Position numbers and translations under genes: made by a program. Below the pieces are notes generated by a model. It had not been told where the DNA came from. It searched no databases and saw nothing but the letters and a program-made list of their open reading frames with translations. From NCBI GenBank assembly GCA_963377175.1, contig CAUJNA010002780.1:1-64000 (forward strand): a stretch of 64,000 nucleotides of DNA. Reading direction: 5' to 3'. The DNA comes from Effrenium voratum (Eukaryota; Sar; Dinophyceae; Suessiales; Symbiodiniaceae). Positions 8,223-19,689 of this stretch are shown here, piece after piece. Position 1 is the first letter of the stretch, and every line of letters begins with the position of its first letter.

Positions 8223-10628
8223 TGGTTCAATCAACATCCTCGGCAAGCTCAACCCCGGTGCCATGCCGGAACATAAGCGCTTCCCACTACGATGACGTGA
8301 GGAAGGCTTGGGAACGCGGGCCTCAGTAATAGAGATATCAGTCAGTACTGCGCTCACTACTGACCAGTACATTGCAGGCGGCAATGTAGCGTGGGTTAGC
8401 TGGTCATGGTCTTTGACTGCAAGTGTGCCAGTGTACAAGAGCAGCGTAAAGTGGATCATGCGCACCACGTACAAGAAGCCCCAGCCTATAAATTTGGTGG
8501 TGGCAGTGGACGACTTGTTTATGGACCAGAGAAATGGGCAAATGAAGAGGATCAGTCCGGAGGAGGACCATCACGCCTTCATCTTGGCCACAGCGAGGGA
8601 CTTGCAGCAAGACAAGTTCCAGGAGGCCGTCGCTGTCTTGGCCCCTAAATGCATTACTAGCCAAGCATTGAGTTGCCAGCGCAGGAATGGAGAAGGGCAT
8701 GGCTGTCTTCCACGATCGATTGCCGCTTCAAGCCCGGGCTGAATTTGTTCTGGGAAGCGGCCAAGCAAAGGGAGGATGTTGGGACCAGCTACGAGACCAT
8801 GTACTACAGCCCTGTGCAACGCATCTTTCAAATAGTGTCCTTCAAGTTGAATCACGAATCAGCTTCCAAGACGACTAAGAAGCTTTTCGAGATCTTGTCT
8901 GCCACATCGGGGGAGGCAGTGACGCAGTCCTACCTTGAAGTCTTGATGGCTCTGTGGAATTCCTTGCTCAGCGACACTTCTTTCCGAGAGGAAGTCCTGC
9001 TTTCTGAGGAGCTCTTCGGAAAGCGAAGTCCCATTGCGAGACCTTGCCACTGCTTGCAAGAAGCAACCGGGACATGCTGTTGGCTCACAAGAGCCTGCCA
9101 TGTGAGGACGCAAAACGCATCCGGGAGAAACTCTCCACTCAGGAGACGTGGCGCAAGGCAATGGCTGGTGGCCTTCTCTTCTCGCGGGAGACGCTCGACA
9201 ATATCCCTGACAATGAACTTGACCCTAGCATTTTGACTGTAATTGGTGATTCAAGTGTCGCCCATGACATTGTAATGATCTGGACATGGCGCCGAGGCAA
9301 ATCCGTGAAAGTCGTGGCCAACAAATCGTGGCTGTGCTTGGCGCTGCAGCCAGCCAGTCAAGAGGCTGCGGAATTTCTGGCAGATCTCATTTACACCAAG
9401 AAGTACGACAAGAAGGTGAAGAGCGTGTTGCACACCAACTTTGACGTGAATGCCCTTCTCGAGCGCGAGGTGCTCAAGCCCATCTGGGCAAGAAAGCCGA
9501 CAAAACGGCTGCGGCAACGCAGGCGGAGTCAGCGGGCGAAGGTCCGTTGGATGACGCCGCCCTTGTGAAAGCCGCCATCCGCCTTTCAGAGCCCAACGAA
9601 GCCAAGGCAACTGAGGCCGTCCATGCAGTTGAAGCTCTGAAGACTGAAGACAAAGAGTTTGTGCTAGAAACTGAGACAACCGCCAAGGACCTTGTCAATT
9701 CCCTTTTACAGGTCGCGGTGGCTGACCAAGAGATTGACAAGCTCATCCTTGCTTTGTCGAAGGTGGAATTCCTAAAGACGCGAAGCCAGGACGGTGGTTC
9801 CCAACTTTTCATTTGGGACGTTGAGCAGGCAGGAGAGCATAAAACCGACGCTCGGAGGTCACCCCCTCCGTTTCAGAAAGAGCACTTCGAGAAAGTGGTC
9901 AAGGGCGTGCTTTTTGCACGAAACATGCAATCCACTTTGACCTTTGACGACTCGGACGGGCCGCCTCCCCCAGACGCTTCGGATGTGTTGCCTAGCTTAT
10001 TAGATAAACACAGGATGCGTGCGCCGTCCATGCGTTTGCTCATCTTAGGTTCTTGTTCTTTGACGGAGGCCGGTCAGGCCTGCATTCTCATTGGAACAAC
10101 CTGTTCAAGGGCATCGGCGTGACTAAGATGTGGAATTTAATCCACACTGAGGACTCGACAACTGCGAACAGGAAGGCCAGGAATCTGTCAGGGAGCGTGC
10201 CTGACCTGGTTGAGTGGTCCCAGGACTATTCCTCGATACTTTGCCTGCCAATTAGTGACTCCGTGCCAAAATGACGGGTGATGCTGAAGGGAACTTCAAC
10301 AGACGAGACGTTCATGCCACTTTCCCTCTTTCCTGGCAACGCCATCTGGCATCCTGATGACATCGAGCAGATCACTGCAGTACAGCATGAACCTGATGCA
10401 GAAGGAGAGGACGCTGACATGCAGGTTCAGGATTCGGAGTTTCTATTGGTCGACACCGCCGACCAGGTCCCTGGCACCAAGTTCGATCAAATTGGCCGTG
10501 TCCAAGTTGGACCCATCATCAACAATTCGCCATGGCGCCAAGATCAGCGCGCAAAGCAGCGTGCTGCCGCCAGCTGCGGAAACGCAGCTGGAGCTTCAAA
10601 ACCAGTCACTGTGTTCTCCTCTGAGTAG
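8223..10628 (+). pseudogene. Lineage-specific multi-domain protein (distant relative of the 24-34 kb pair), frame-broken
   Basis: A long protein can be followed through changing frames: 8223 (MVQSTSSASSTPVP, then YDDVRKAWERG), 8395-8655 (KKPQPINLVVAVDDLF, ISPEEDHHAFILATARDL), 8673-9030 (TSYETMYYSPVQRIFQIVSF), 9044-9500 (RETWRKAMAGG-like region, LTVIGDSSVAHDIVMIWTW), 9547-10010 (FQKEHFEKVVKGVLFARNMQ), 10053-10270 (MFFDGGRSGLHSHWNNLF) and 10278-10628. Junctions near 9040 and 9500 look like single-base slips, because coherent helical sequence continues at once in the next frame. The FDGGRSG segment resembles the DGG/DAN segments of the paralogues at 27.9 and 32.2 kb, so I infer a shared family. 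No enzyme function is recognisable. The gene sits directly downstream of the decayed methyltransferase and on the same strand. Confidence 0.45.
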
Positions 10629-12017
10629 AGACTGAGACAGGCCCGCCGCCAGCCACAACGCACAGTGTTTTTGAGGCTGAAGTTGTGTGGCCTTGGATTG
10701 AAAACAAGAGGAGCCCGGGAACCCAAAAGCAAACCAGCCTAACTCCCCACGGCATGTGGATCCCGTTGTTTTCCGGCTCAAGGGTCCGAAGGCAAACCAA
10801 GATTTAAGTTGTTCACAGTTGGGAAATCAACCCCAAAACAGGGAGCAACCGCGACTCAAGCCGGATTGGCAGCCAGCAGCCTGTGCTCTGACCAAGCACA
10901 GAGAAAAAGGCAAAGGCACGGGTGAAACATGACAGGCCCCGCACTACATGGAAGGCACGAAGTCATCCGATTCATCATGAAGAACCAATCGCAGAAATCC
11001 GAAAATGGATCCGCACAAACTACCACTCCCAAATTGGAAGCAAGGCATAAGCTCGCTCTACACCCATCTGAAACAAGTCTGAGACACAGTGTTACAACAC
11101 GATCTGAGTAGACCGGGGTCAGCTGTTCGGATGTTCATGCGCCCTTATGTTGGGGCCGAGTGTGCTCAGCATATTCATGTCAACGTGCTTCCAGGCTGCT
11201 TCCAAATAAGTAGGGCGAGTCCCAAGAGGCCACAGACTCTGAAGAGAGGGTTCGTCCTAGAAACACATTGGCGCCATTTGTTCGGGTCAGGTGTGCGGCA
11301 AAAAGGACAATTTTGGCGTGCCTGGAACGCCGGGCTGTTCACATGGAGCCGTGCACGTGGCCTTCACTCCGCATTCATTGGGGCATGCTTACTCTTTGGA
11401 ATCAAGGAGGCCGGGATCTCGAACAGCAGCATGGAGTTCATCTAATTTCAATCTCCTTTAAGCTTGGCTTAACAGTTTATGAGCTACATCACATCACATC
11501 GGTGTTTGACAGGGGTGGTTTTGCATTTCAGCCGGGATACATTTGCGCCCCCCTGGCCGAGCACAGATGGGGATGGGCAACGATTGTTTGCGTGAGCAAG
11601 CGTTGGGGTAATGGCGATATTATTGAGGGCTTCTGAGTCGATTGAACCTGTCACGGACCCGGTGGCGGTCAGCCGTGTTGTGCAGTGTCGCTTGTCGTGG
11701 CCCCCATGTTTTCCATAAGTTGTTGGCGATGCTAAGCGCGTGTTGTTTGGGGTCTGAATGCATGTGTTTGTCGTGGCCCCCTCTCACCTCCTGACTCCCC
11801 CGCGCCGCCCAGCCCGCTCAGGTACCTAAGGGATTGTTGCGGGGCCCGTTTTCGGGAGGTCTTGTCAAAACGCTAGTTCTTGTAGTGGGGAGGGGCCGCC
11901 CCCAGCGCCGTCTCCCGCTTCTCCCTGTACTTTTTGGTGTTTGTGAAGGGGCCTTTTGCAAGCGGGTGAGCTCATAAGAGCTCGTAGGCCCCCCCCGGTT
12001 CAAACTCTATTCCTTGA
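10629..12017. other. No gene recognised
   Basis: Short frames only. One ends GDIIEGF at about 11,636 and is not recognisable. Around 11.75-12.0 kb the sequence is C-rich and low in complexity. Confidence 0.4.
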
Positions 12018-12218
12018 TTAGGGGCCGACGATCGTTTCGGGCTGCTGGCAGACGATGAGAACAATTGGTGGGATGCACGCCCCATGAAGGCGTTTTGCCT
12101 GGGGTGCATCAAGCCCTACTTCACACCCCTGACCATCTGGAAGAAGACTCGTCTTCTGACTGGGGTGACAAGGCTCCTGACGCTGTTGGCAGAGACCATC
12201 GGGGACACATTCCGGTAG
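12018..12218 (+). CDS. Possible terminal exon of unknown gene
   Basis: An AG at 12020-12021 is followed by a 66-codon open frame without a start codon, ending at the TAG 12216-12218. It reads DDRFGLLADDENNWWDARPM, then CLGCIKPYFTPLTIW and RLLTLLAETIGDTFR. The composition (acidic and aromatic, then amphipathic) looks like coding sequence. I do not recognise the family. It could be the 3' exon of the gene starting at 8.2 kb or a separate unit. Confidence 0.3.
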   Translation, partial: LGADDRFGLLADDENNWWDARPMKAFCLGCIKPYFTPLTIWKKTRLLTGVTRLLTLLAETIGDTFR

Positions 12219-14370
12219 AGTCCAATTCAATGGAACTCGAACTACGCTGCCAAAGCTTCAGGTCGACAAGAACAAATCGCAGCAGACTGACTGCTGGCAT
12301 GGGCGACTGCGGCCTACGGATCCTTCGCCTGCTGCATGTCTCGTATGTTCATGTTGAGGCGGGCAGGTTTAAAGGTTTAGGAGGCAGAAGGCATGGAAAC
12401 GAGTAGGATGCCACCAAACACCCCTTTCAGGAATTCTGAATTCGGCTCCCCAAGTTTTCGCGGCGCCTGACCTTTCGACCATGGTGCTTTGTGCCCCGGA
12501 AGCCCTAAGCCAGCTAGATATATTGAGTTTTTGAAACAGGGCCAACTCAGCAAATCTCATGTTGCGTGAGTCTTGGAGTGTGGAGTCACATGAGACGCTT
12601 CTTGGGGGGGAGGTGATAGTTGCTTTAAAAGCAAACATTCCACCCTCTTGTTTCTGGGGGCACTCCCGGCTGCTCCCAGGTCGAGCCACGCAGCAGTGGC
12701 TGACGGTCAAGGTCGTGCTGGCGTGGGTGTGTCTCTGGGAACCACCGGGAGGATTGCCTGAGCTTGATAAGATTGATTTGCAACAACAGTGTCCTGGCTG
12801 TTGACCAATCCTCGGGGTTGTTCGCAGGGCTTCTCTAGCATATGTTTCGTGCAAGGGTTCGTGTTACTTGTGCGTGGAGTCTTATCCTGATCAAAGATCC
12901 AACAAAAGCCACACAAGCTTGTAGCGCCTTGTCTTACCGAAACTAGCGCCGCTCGGAAAGGCTTGGCAACTGAGAGGGAATGAATTTCAATCTAAGCGTT
13001 TGTCATTGGGCCGCCTACGTTAAAGCAATCTTCTTGAGCATTGCCCATTGCGGCTTTGATTTCCCTTCACTCTGTCTTCTCCATCGTAACTCAGCCACGG
13101 CCACACTCTGTGCATTCGCGGGTTGGCCTTTTAGTGCTAAAAACTCAGGCGCGCGGAAGTGTGAGGTGGAAGTCAATCGTTGAATCACTACTTCCCGGCA
13201 ACAAGGGGCAATCATACTTTCACAGCTTGGCAAGGTGTGTAGCGGGGCTGGGATGCGGCTCTTCCATTCTGTTAGATCAAGACTGAGGCTATTCCAACTG
13301 CAGATTCGGGCACCCTTTGAGGATATGACGGAGCTAGTTTTCCGTGAATTGAGGATATCTTCTTTAAATTGGACTGACACAGTTGAACACCTGTTGACAA
13401 TAATGACCTAGAGAGGCATGGGATTCATCTCAAACTCGCCTCAAACTGACCTCACACAACTTAATGCCTGCAAATGCGAGCCACCTTTGCATGTCTACAT
13501 TGTCGCTATCAGCTTGTGTCCGTGCTAGAATGGTGTCGGCGTGAACTTGTTTAGTGCAAAAGGACTTTTGCATGGAAGTCGGGTTCCAAGTTTGGAAGGC
13601 ACTGATATGTGCTCTCATGTTACGTTCGAAGTCATTTCGGGATAGTTGTCCTTCGGAGCGTTTAATATGCGTTTATGCTTGGAGGACGGTTTGAGATGTT
13701 TGCTGCACCAGACCAGGAGATGTTTCCCAATTTTCACCATGCAGCAGGCTTGAGGATGTTTGAGGTCATGTGGAGGTTAGCTTGGTGTTTGTTGTGGTTG
13801 AGATCGGTTTCAGAGCGGTCTTTTCAAGCAGTTCGAGAACATTGAAAAAGGTGATTGTCTTCAAACAGGCGCCTCCCTAGACCTGCTTGGTTGATAGACG
13901 ACTTGTAGCGAAAGAGTTAGACGCATGTTGCCTTTCAGCCAACACGGTGCGCCGAGATGTGAGCATGCATCGTGGTGTCCACTTTGCGCACTTAAGAAAG
14001 GCAACAAGGATGTGCACGATGGATATCTTTCCGACGTCTTGCTTGTTTGGCATTTCCTTGCAATGAGTTGCTGCCAAGCCGGCTGTGCTAGGGGCAGATG
14101 GGAGACAGCCTTGCAAAAGCGCCATTCGCCTAGCTGGTTTGATTTGCAATTGAGAGAGAGAGGCATGGACTCGCCCACACTGCTTAGGTTTTGCTTATCG
14201 TCAAGTCGTTTGCAGGGTTTTTGGATTGTTCTTCCGGCGCGCAATGCTTTCCGGAGTGGGCTGGACTTGAGAGCATTGTGTTGGGCTCGCCTTCCGGCTG
14301 TTAATGCATGACTTGTTCATGCTTTGTCCGTCTTCCGCTTGCCCTCTTCAGCTCTGCCGCGTCCTTGCAG
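12219..14370. other. No gene recognised
   Basis: Frames of up to about 160 codons exist on both strands, but none shows motifs, a membrane topology or plausible exon continuity. Confidence 0.4.
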
Positions 14371-17300
14371 CTACCGTGCGACTACTTCCAGCAGTCATGC
14401 TGCACTTTGTTGCCAGCGCGCGGGCAACATGGCTTCGCCAGCACGGTTATCATGATGAAAGGGGGAACCTATGCGGCAGCCACATTCGTTTCGCCACTGA
14501 CTGCAGCGGTCTTGAGGCGCGACGTGTACGGTCAAACCAAATATGGTTGTGTAGGCCTGCAAGCGCTTTTGTTGCGAAGCAATTGTGGAGCCAAGGTGGT
14601 CATCCTAGTCACCAGTGACATTTGCCCAAGGAACATGACTTGCCTTACCACTCTTCCCTGCCAGGCCCCTGTGTGGGCGTTGCATGGCATGGGCTTCAAA
14701 GTGGAACAGCTGTGGGCGTCAGATCTATGCCCCAATGCCAAGTCCGTGATCGAATGCAACGGCGCACAGCATGGATTAGAGCATTCTTTTCTGAGATGTG
14801 CCACACCTCTTTGATTAAAGCTGGCTTTAAGCAGGTGTTGCTTGCTTTCACACTTGCGCAATGGCACGTAGCGAGGTTGGGTGTACTTGTGGTGCCAAGG
14901 TAAGCCCTTGGAATTCTTCGACGACCTCACCAAGCGGCCGCCGCCGCAGCTGGGGGCTTTGCGTGGAGGGGGCTACGCGGCTGGATTTCCCTGCCAAAGC
15001 TACAGCACGCTTGGGCTAAGGGCTGGACTCCGGGATTCCAATCGGCGGAAGCCCCTGCTTCTTGTATACAAAGTGGGTCTTTGTTTCCATTTTATGTGTA
15101 GGAATTTGTTACTGCTGTGTTGGATTGAATTGCAACTCATTTTGCCTTGCTGACAAGGCTGAGAGACATGATTGTTTGCTTGTCAACACTTAGGAAGTGT
15201 GTTCTCCGCACAGTAAAGCTCTCGCAGCCACGCTTTGCTGTGCTCGAGAATGTGGCCGGGCTGCTCCCACATTTGGACGGTGTGAAGAGGATCATGAAGC
15301 GGGAGGTGGCGAGCGACTACCATTTGATTCTGGTTACGTGTTCATTGGTTAGTCTACTTTCTGCCTGTGTGATGTCGCAAGTATCGTGATTGCTGCATGG
15401 TGCTTAGTTCGCCAGCATTTGCCGACTGCCTGTTCCAAGCCCACCATGCGCACAAACAACAACTTCATTGCCCAGTGTGTCATAAGTTTTCTATGCCCAG
15501 CAGTTTTTGCTACACTGTGTTTCGTCTCGCAACAGGTTGTTCCAGATCTTTCTTTTTACCAAACGCGACTGCCAGCTTTCCTCACCTCGTCCACTTGTTT
15601 GCCACCGGCTTGCCGCAGGTTGCTTCTCTCTTACTCTTTCTGTAACATACGAACTTTACGTTGCTCAACAGGTTTTGCGTGACATGCCATTACCCCTGGT
15701 TCTGTTGCAGAGCTTGTTATTGAGTAATAGGTGTGTTACACAAATATACCCCTTGTTCAAAAAAGTCCTTTCCCGGGCAAGGTGTTCACTTGACATTCCC
15801 TGAGACGATAGGTTTCTACATGACTTTACTGTCACCAAAGGCCTGCTATGTGCTTTCTTTACATAACTTGCTTTTGCCAAACAGGGCTGCCGCATCGTTT
15901 ACCTCTACCGAAGTTGGCTCCACTTCGTTGCCCTGTCTCAACAGGTTTTGCTACAATAGTAGCTTCCCTTGAACCTACAAAATTGAGGCGTCACTTTTCC
16001 TTGGGTAGCAAGTCGAGATTCGGGTGTGGGCAAGGAGTGGGTGAATCATTGGTCAATGTTGAAGGGAAGCTTCCTTTACGGGCGAAAGGGGTGGGTCATG
16101 GAGCATGGATGAAGGAAGGGTTGTTTGTTGGTGTGTTGAAATGGACAACTTCAAAGCGAAGAACAACACGGCCAGACAAGCCACAAGAAGATGATGAGAT
16201 TTGGAGAAGATGTGGCGAAGGGGCGGATGAGGGGCTTGGGGACGGGGAATTAGACACGGGATGAGGGGTTGAGATTGGGGATTTAAAAGCCAGCTGTTGC
16301 CACGTCTCGCCTGTTTCATATCCTGGACCTTCGGCTACCGTTTTGTCATGGGTTGAATGAATAGAGCCAGACCGGACATCTTGCCGTTGCGCGATGTTGA
16401 TTGTGATAGTTGCTGGCACGCTTCACATGGATCATCATTCTCTCTCAGGTGCAGTTTTGCCCGACGGACCTTGGGGAGGTGACACGGAGGCCGCGACTGT
16501 GGTTCCTGCTCATCAGGAAAGAGAAGCGTTGACGCACACGCCATCGGAGCTGGCCAGCTTGGGAAGCGCTATGTTTGAAAGCTTGTCAAGGCATGGCCTC
16601 GAGTCCTCTTCGACGATCCAAAACATCCTCGCCCCGTACATGAGAGGCCAGTGAACCAGTTGGGCTTGTTCTAGTGCAAGCTCCATTTTTTGTTAGCGAT
16701 CTTACGGCCTTTTATACCTACTGCTTTCGGGGCATGTTCATAGTGGATTTGGGCGGCTTGAGCTACAAGCGCTTTCGACGACACGACTGCAGGTGACCCT
16801 GAGAGCCTCTCAATCTCAAGAGCGCATTTGTTGCACACCGTTGAAGATCCATACCATTGCCAGCTACAAGCTTGAAACTGGGATCACATGCAGGTCTAAT
16901 GTTTCATACTCAGACTCAAGCCCGTTGTTAAGCGCAGAGCAAAGCCCACGAGGCAGCAAACCAAGAATCGTCGTTGAAGTTAAATGTCGAGCCAGTCCCA
17001 ATGAGTAAGGCGTTGCAATCCAAATGGGGCTCAGGCAGCCTGCTGAGTGTGCGGGAGATGGCCGTGCTGAGAGCAGTCGGCATGAAGCGGGTCGACAAGC
17101 AGACGTTTTTCTGCGACGTGTCACAAAGTGTACGATTTGCAAGGGTTGGCAGCGATGTTTCCCCAACCTGGGCGCGCTCGACGCGCATGGCGGTCGTTCC
17201 TGCGGGTGCCCCGCTGCAGTCCGCTCGGTTGCTGCCTGCGACTGCCGGCTTGGTTCCTCGGCTTGTGCTCATCGGCTGTCTGATTTTTCTGAGTTACTGG

Positions 17301-17566
17301 GTTGCTTTTCCCATGTTACTATCAACTGAGTGCTGGAGGCCTTGCACGGCTACCCGATCAAGGAGGGCCTTTTCAAGATCCCCCAGAATGTCAGCGAACA
17401 CGGCTTGCGGAACTTGGTTGGGAACACACAGCATGTTGTTGCGGCTGGCGCCGCGTTGGCAGTGGCCATGGGCTACACGTCTGCAAAGTCTGATCCCACC
17501 AGAAAGCATCACGCCAGCACGTTCGTGCACTTGAGGCAGGGCAGCAGTTTGGGAAGCCAGTCATGA
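14371..17566 (+). CDS. C5-cytosine DNA methyltransferase, multi-exon, near-complete motif set
   Basis: Transfers methyl from SAM to cytosine C5 in DNA. Exons in order: about 14371-14516, RFATDCSGLE (motif I); 14665-14761, APVWALHGMGF and LWASDLCPN (motif II region); 14900-15072, LEFFDDLTKR and YAAGFPCQSYSTLG (motif IV with the catalytic Cys); about 15198-15347, QPRFAVLENVAGLLPHLDG (motif VI); about 16449-16646, DLGEVTRRPRLWFLLIRK (motif VIII), then a helical recognition-region segment ending LAPYMRG; about 16990-17205, LLSVREMAVL, FFCDVSQSVRFARV and SPTWARSTRM (motif IX region); 17331-17566, LEALHGYPIKEGLF and LRNLVGNTQHVVAAGAALAV (motif X), stop at 17564. Introns 14517-14664 and 14762-14899 are GC-AG; 17206-17330 is GT-AG. 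Joins restore phase exactly. One base appears to be missing near 16524, where the frame changes right after LLIRK. The start is not identified, and the 15348-16448 intron is long for this locus. Dinoflagellates are known to carry retrotransposon-borne methyltransferases of this class, so this may be TE cargo rather than a host maintenance enzyme. Confidence 0.75.
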
Positions 17567-18569
17567 CTGATAGATTCTTGCGGTTGGGCTGGCACTCTGT
17601 TTGAATTGTAAAGATGGCGCTGACTACCATGGCTGAGTGACATGTGTTGGTGCTCCTTCTTGCAATCGGCCGCTCGTTTGTTTGTGACTGAATGCTGTTC
17701 AACACGTTGGTACAATTATTAGAGGGATTTGCCGCATTCCCCCTTGCACGTCTTTGTAGGGATGCCCATGGAACTGTTGCATGCGCAGAAAGCAGCAAGG
17801 TGCGAATGATGAGACACCATGTTTGATGGAACACATGTTTCACGGCTTGCGATTGCCACAGCGGCCACCATGACACAAACCGTCAAAATCAAAACTTGAG
17901 GGAACTGGCTGTCATTGGTGCAAATGACAAGGACCGACTTTGAAGGGCTCACTCATGGTATCTGACTTGATTTGCGGCATGTATTGTGGACCTCGCTCGA
18001 ACTTCATGGGTAACCCAGTAGTTGAAGTTGGGGCTCCAAAAAGAAGCGTATTGCTACCTGGGATTGTTTCTTCACAGTGGAGCACCAATTTGCCTGTGTT
18101 GGCACGATGGGGTAGGACTAGTCATGCGAAAGTTATAGTTTCTTACAAATGCCAAATTTCATCATTGTTGGTTGTTTTCAGGATGCGGCAACTCCATTTG
18201 TTCAGCTAACATGCCTTGACCTCCTGGGGCTTTACTCATTGTTGATGGGCCTGTCAGCGGTGCTTATGACCGGGATCGATTTTATCTTTCGTGTTGGATG
18301 TGTTCTTCAGACCTTGAAGCTCTGATTGAACAGGTGTTTGAAGCTCGCGTTGTCTGAAAGAATGGCGACGCTGGAGATGTTGCATTGATGCATGTTGCTG
18401 TGCACCCCTAAAGCGTTTGAAGCTCGCGTCATCCCAATCCTTTTTTTGGGACAACAGTTGGAACAGATAGTTTTTGCCCATGAATGCGCTTCAACATCTA
18501 GGCTTTTGGCTACCGGGGAAAGGTCGTAGCCGCATGTGTCATGTTGCCCTTCCCAGGGCTTCGTTCGGC
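17567..18569. other. No gene recognised
   Basis: Intergenic or intronic sequence without motifs, between the methyltransferase and the Lys-rich exon. Confidence 0.4.
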
Positions 18570-18791
18570 CTGTTCCAAGTGGTGTCCACATCATGGAGCC
18601 CGCAGAAGGCCGCGAAGAAGAAGAAGCCATCAGGCGCAAAGAAGGTCGCCAAGAAGGCATCGCAGAAGAAGTCATTGCTGAAAAAGACATCGCAGAAGAA
18701 GTCCGCCCCAAAGCAGGCGTCGCAGAAGAAGGCTTTCCCAGTTTGTTTGAAGCCGGCAGGTTTGTGTCCGCAAAAGCGCGGCCTTATATAG
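18570..18791 (+). CDS. Lysine-rich exon-like segment (nucleic-acid-binding tail?)
   Basis: From about 18594 one plus-strand frame reads SPQKAAKKKKPSGAKKVAKK and then ASQKKS/TSQKKS repeats, with a KASQKK-like unit recurring four times, to a TAG at 18789-18791. Lys, Ala and Ser dominate, as in histone-H1-like or dinoflagellate histone-like basic tails. AG acceptors lie just upstream. No start codon or folded domain is visible, so this is probably one exon of a larger gene, perhaps linked to the HMG-box gene at 21.5 kb. The alternate frame (EEEAIRRKEGRQEG) is its shadow. Confidence 0.35.
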   Translation: MFQVVSTSWSPQKAAKKKKPSGAKKVAKKASQKKSLLKKTSQKKSAPKQASQKKAFPVCLKPAGLCPQKRGLI

Positions 18792-19094
18792 TCTGTGTAG
18801 TTTGGTAGGACTTGGCTAGAGCTTGGCTTGGGCAATGTGCCGTGTGCCGTTTGGTCATAGTGTAGCCTGTGGGTGGCACAATATGCGTATTGTGCGATGT
18901 TGGGCTCGGGCCATGGCATGGCTATTTTGCATGTTGCCGCCTTCGCATTAGGTCAGACATGATGTGCGCCAGTGATATTACGGAGGGGAAAATAGTTCCA
19001 CAGCCATGTGATGTGATTGACTGCCCTTGCCATGATTCGGGTTGATTTGCTCGACAAGTGAACCATGAGGGCCCGGCAAACGAGAGATCAATAG

Positions 19095-19253
19095 GACGTT
19101 TTTCCCGCCAAGCGCCAAGGTGCCTGCGGCTGTGTCAGCAAATGTCGGCAGTGTGGCTCCAGGCAGCCCCCCTTGCCCTGCTTCAGCTGTGGATGTTTGG
19201 ACGGGTATTGCTGTTGCGGGAGGTTAGAAGAAGACTTGTCTTTGCCAATGTGA
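19095..19253 (+). CDS. Cysteine-rich exon-like segment (zinc-ribbon-like)
   Basis: A 52-codon frame after an AG reads KRQGACGCVSKCRQCGSRQ and then PCFSCGCLDGYCCCGRL, with ten Cys in about 35 residues, many as CxxC or CxC pairs. It ends at the TGA 19251-19253. The pattern suggests a treble-clef or ribbon-type zinc knuckle. It is too short to assign and lacks a start, so it is most likely a single exon. Confidence 0.3.
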   Translation, partial: DVFPAKRQGACGCVSKCRQCGSRQPPLPCFSCGCLDGYCCCGRLEEDLSLPM

Positions 19254-19689
19254 CTGACATATACTGACATCCAACATTGTGCCGACTTCCGCAGATGCTA
19301 TTGTTTATTGGGTTCTCTGGGGGCGTCCTTGTTTTTGCACGAATCCGAGGGGCTTGGCTTTGACTGAGTGTCTAGCAAGTGCACTTGTGATTTGTAGTTA
19401 GTTTGAGCGCGCAAATGGCCAAGCAGGTTGTGTGGGTTCTCAAAAGTTCGCACGCAAGCCGAACCCAGGGAGTGCAACTGTCAAAAGGTGACCATGCACG
19501 GACCCAGCTTAAACGCCAAGAGAAATGTTGTTTCTGTTGGCTGGTTTTGCTGCTCTCACATTTGCGCTTGTGTTGGGCCGTCGCCCGGAAACAGTAGCTT
19601 GTACAGCATCAGCGTTCTTGCAGGCTCACAGCGCATTAGCAATCAGACGTTACGCGGGAGAGCTAGTTGCCTGCAATCCTTTTGGTTGC

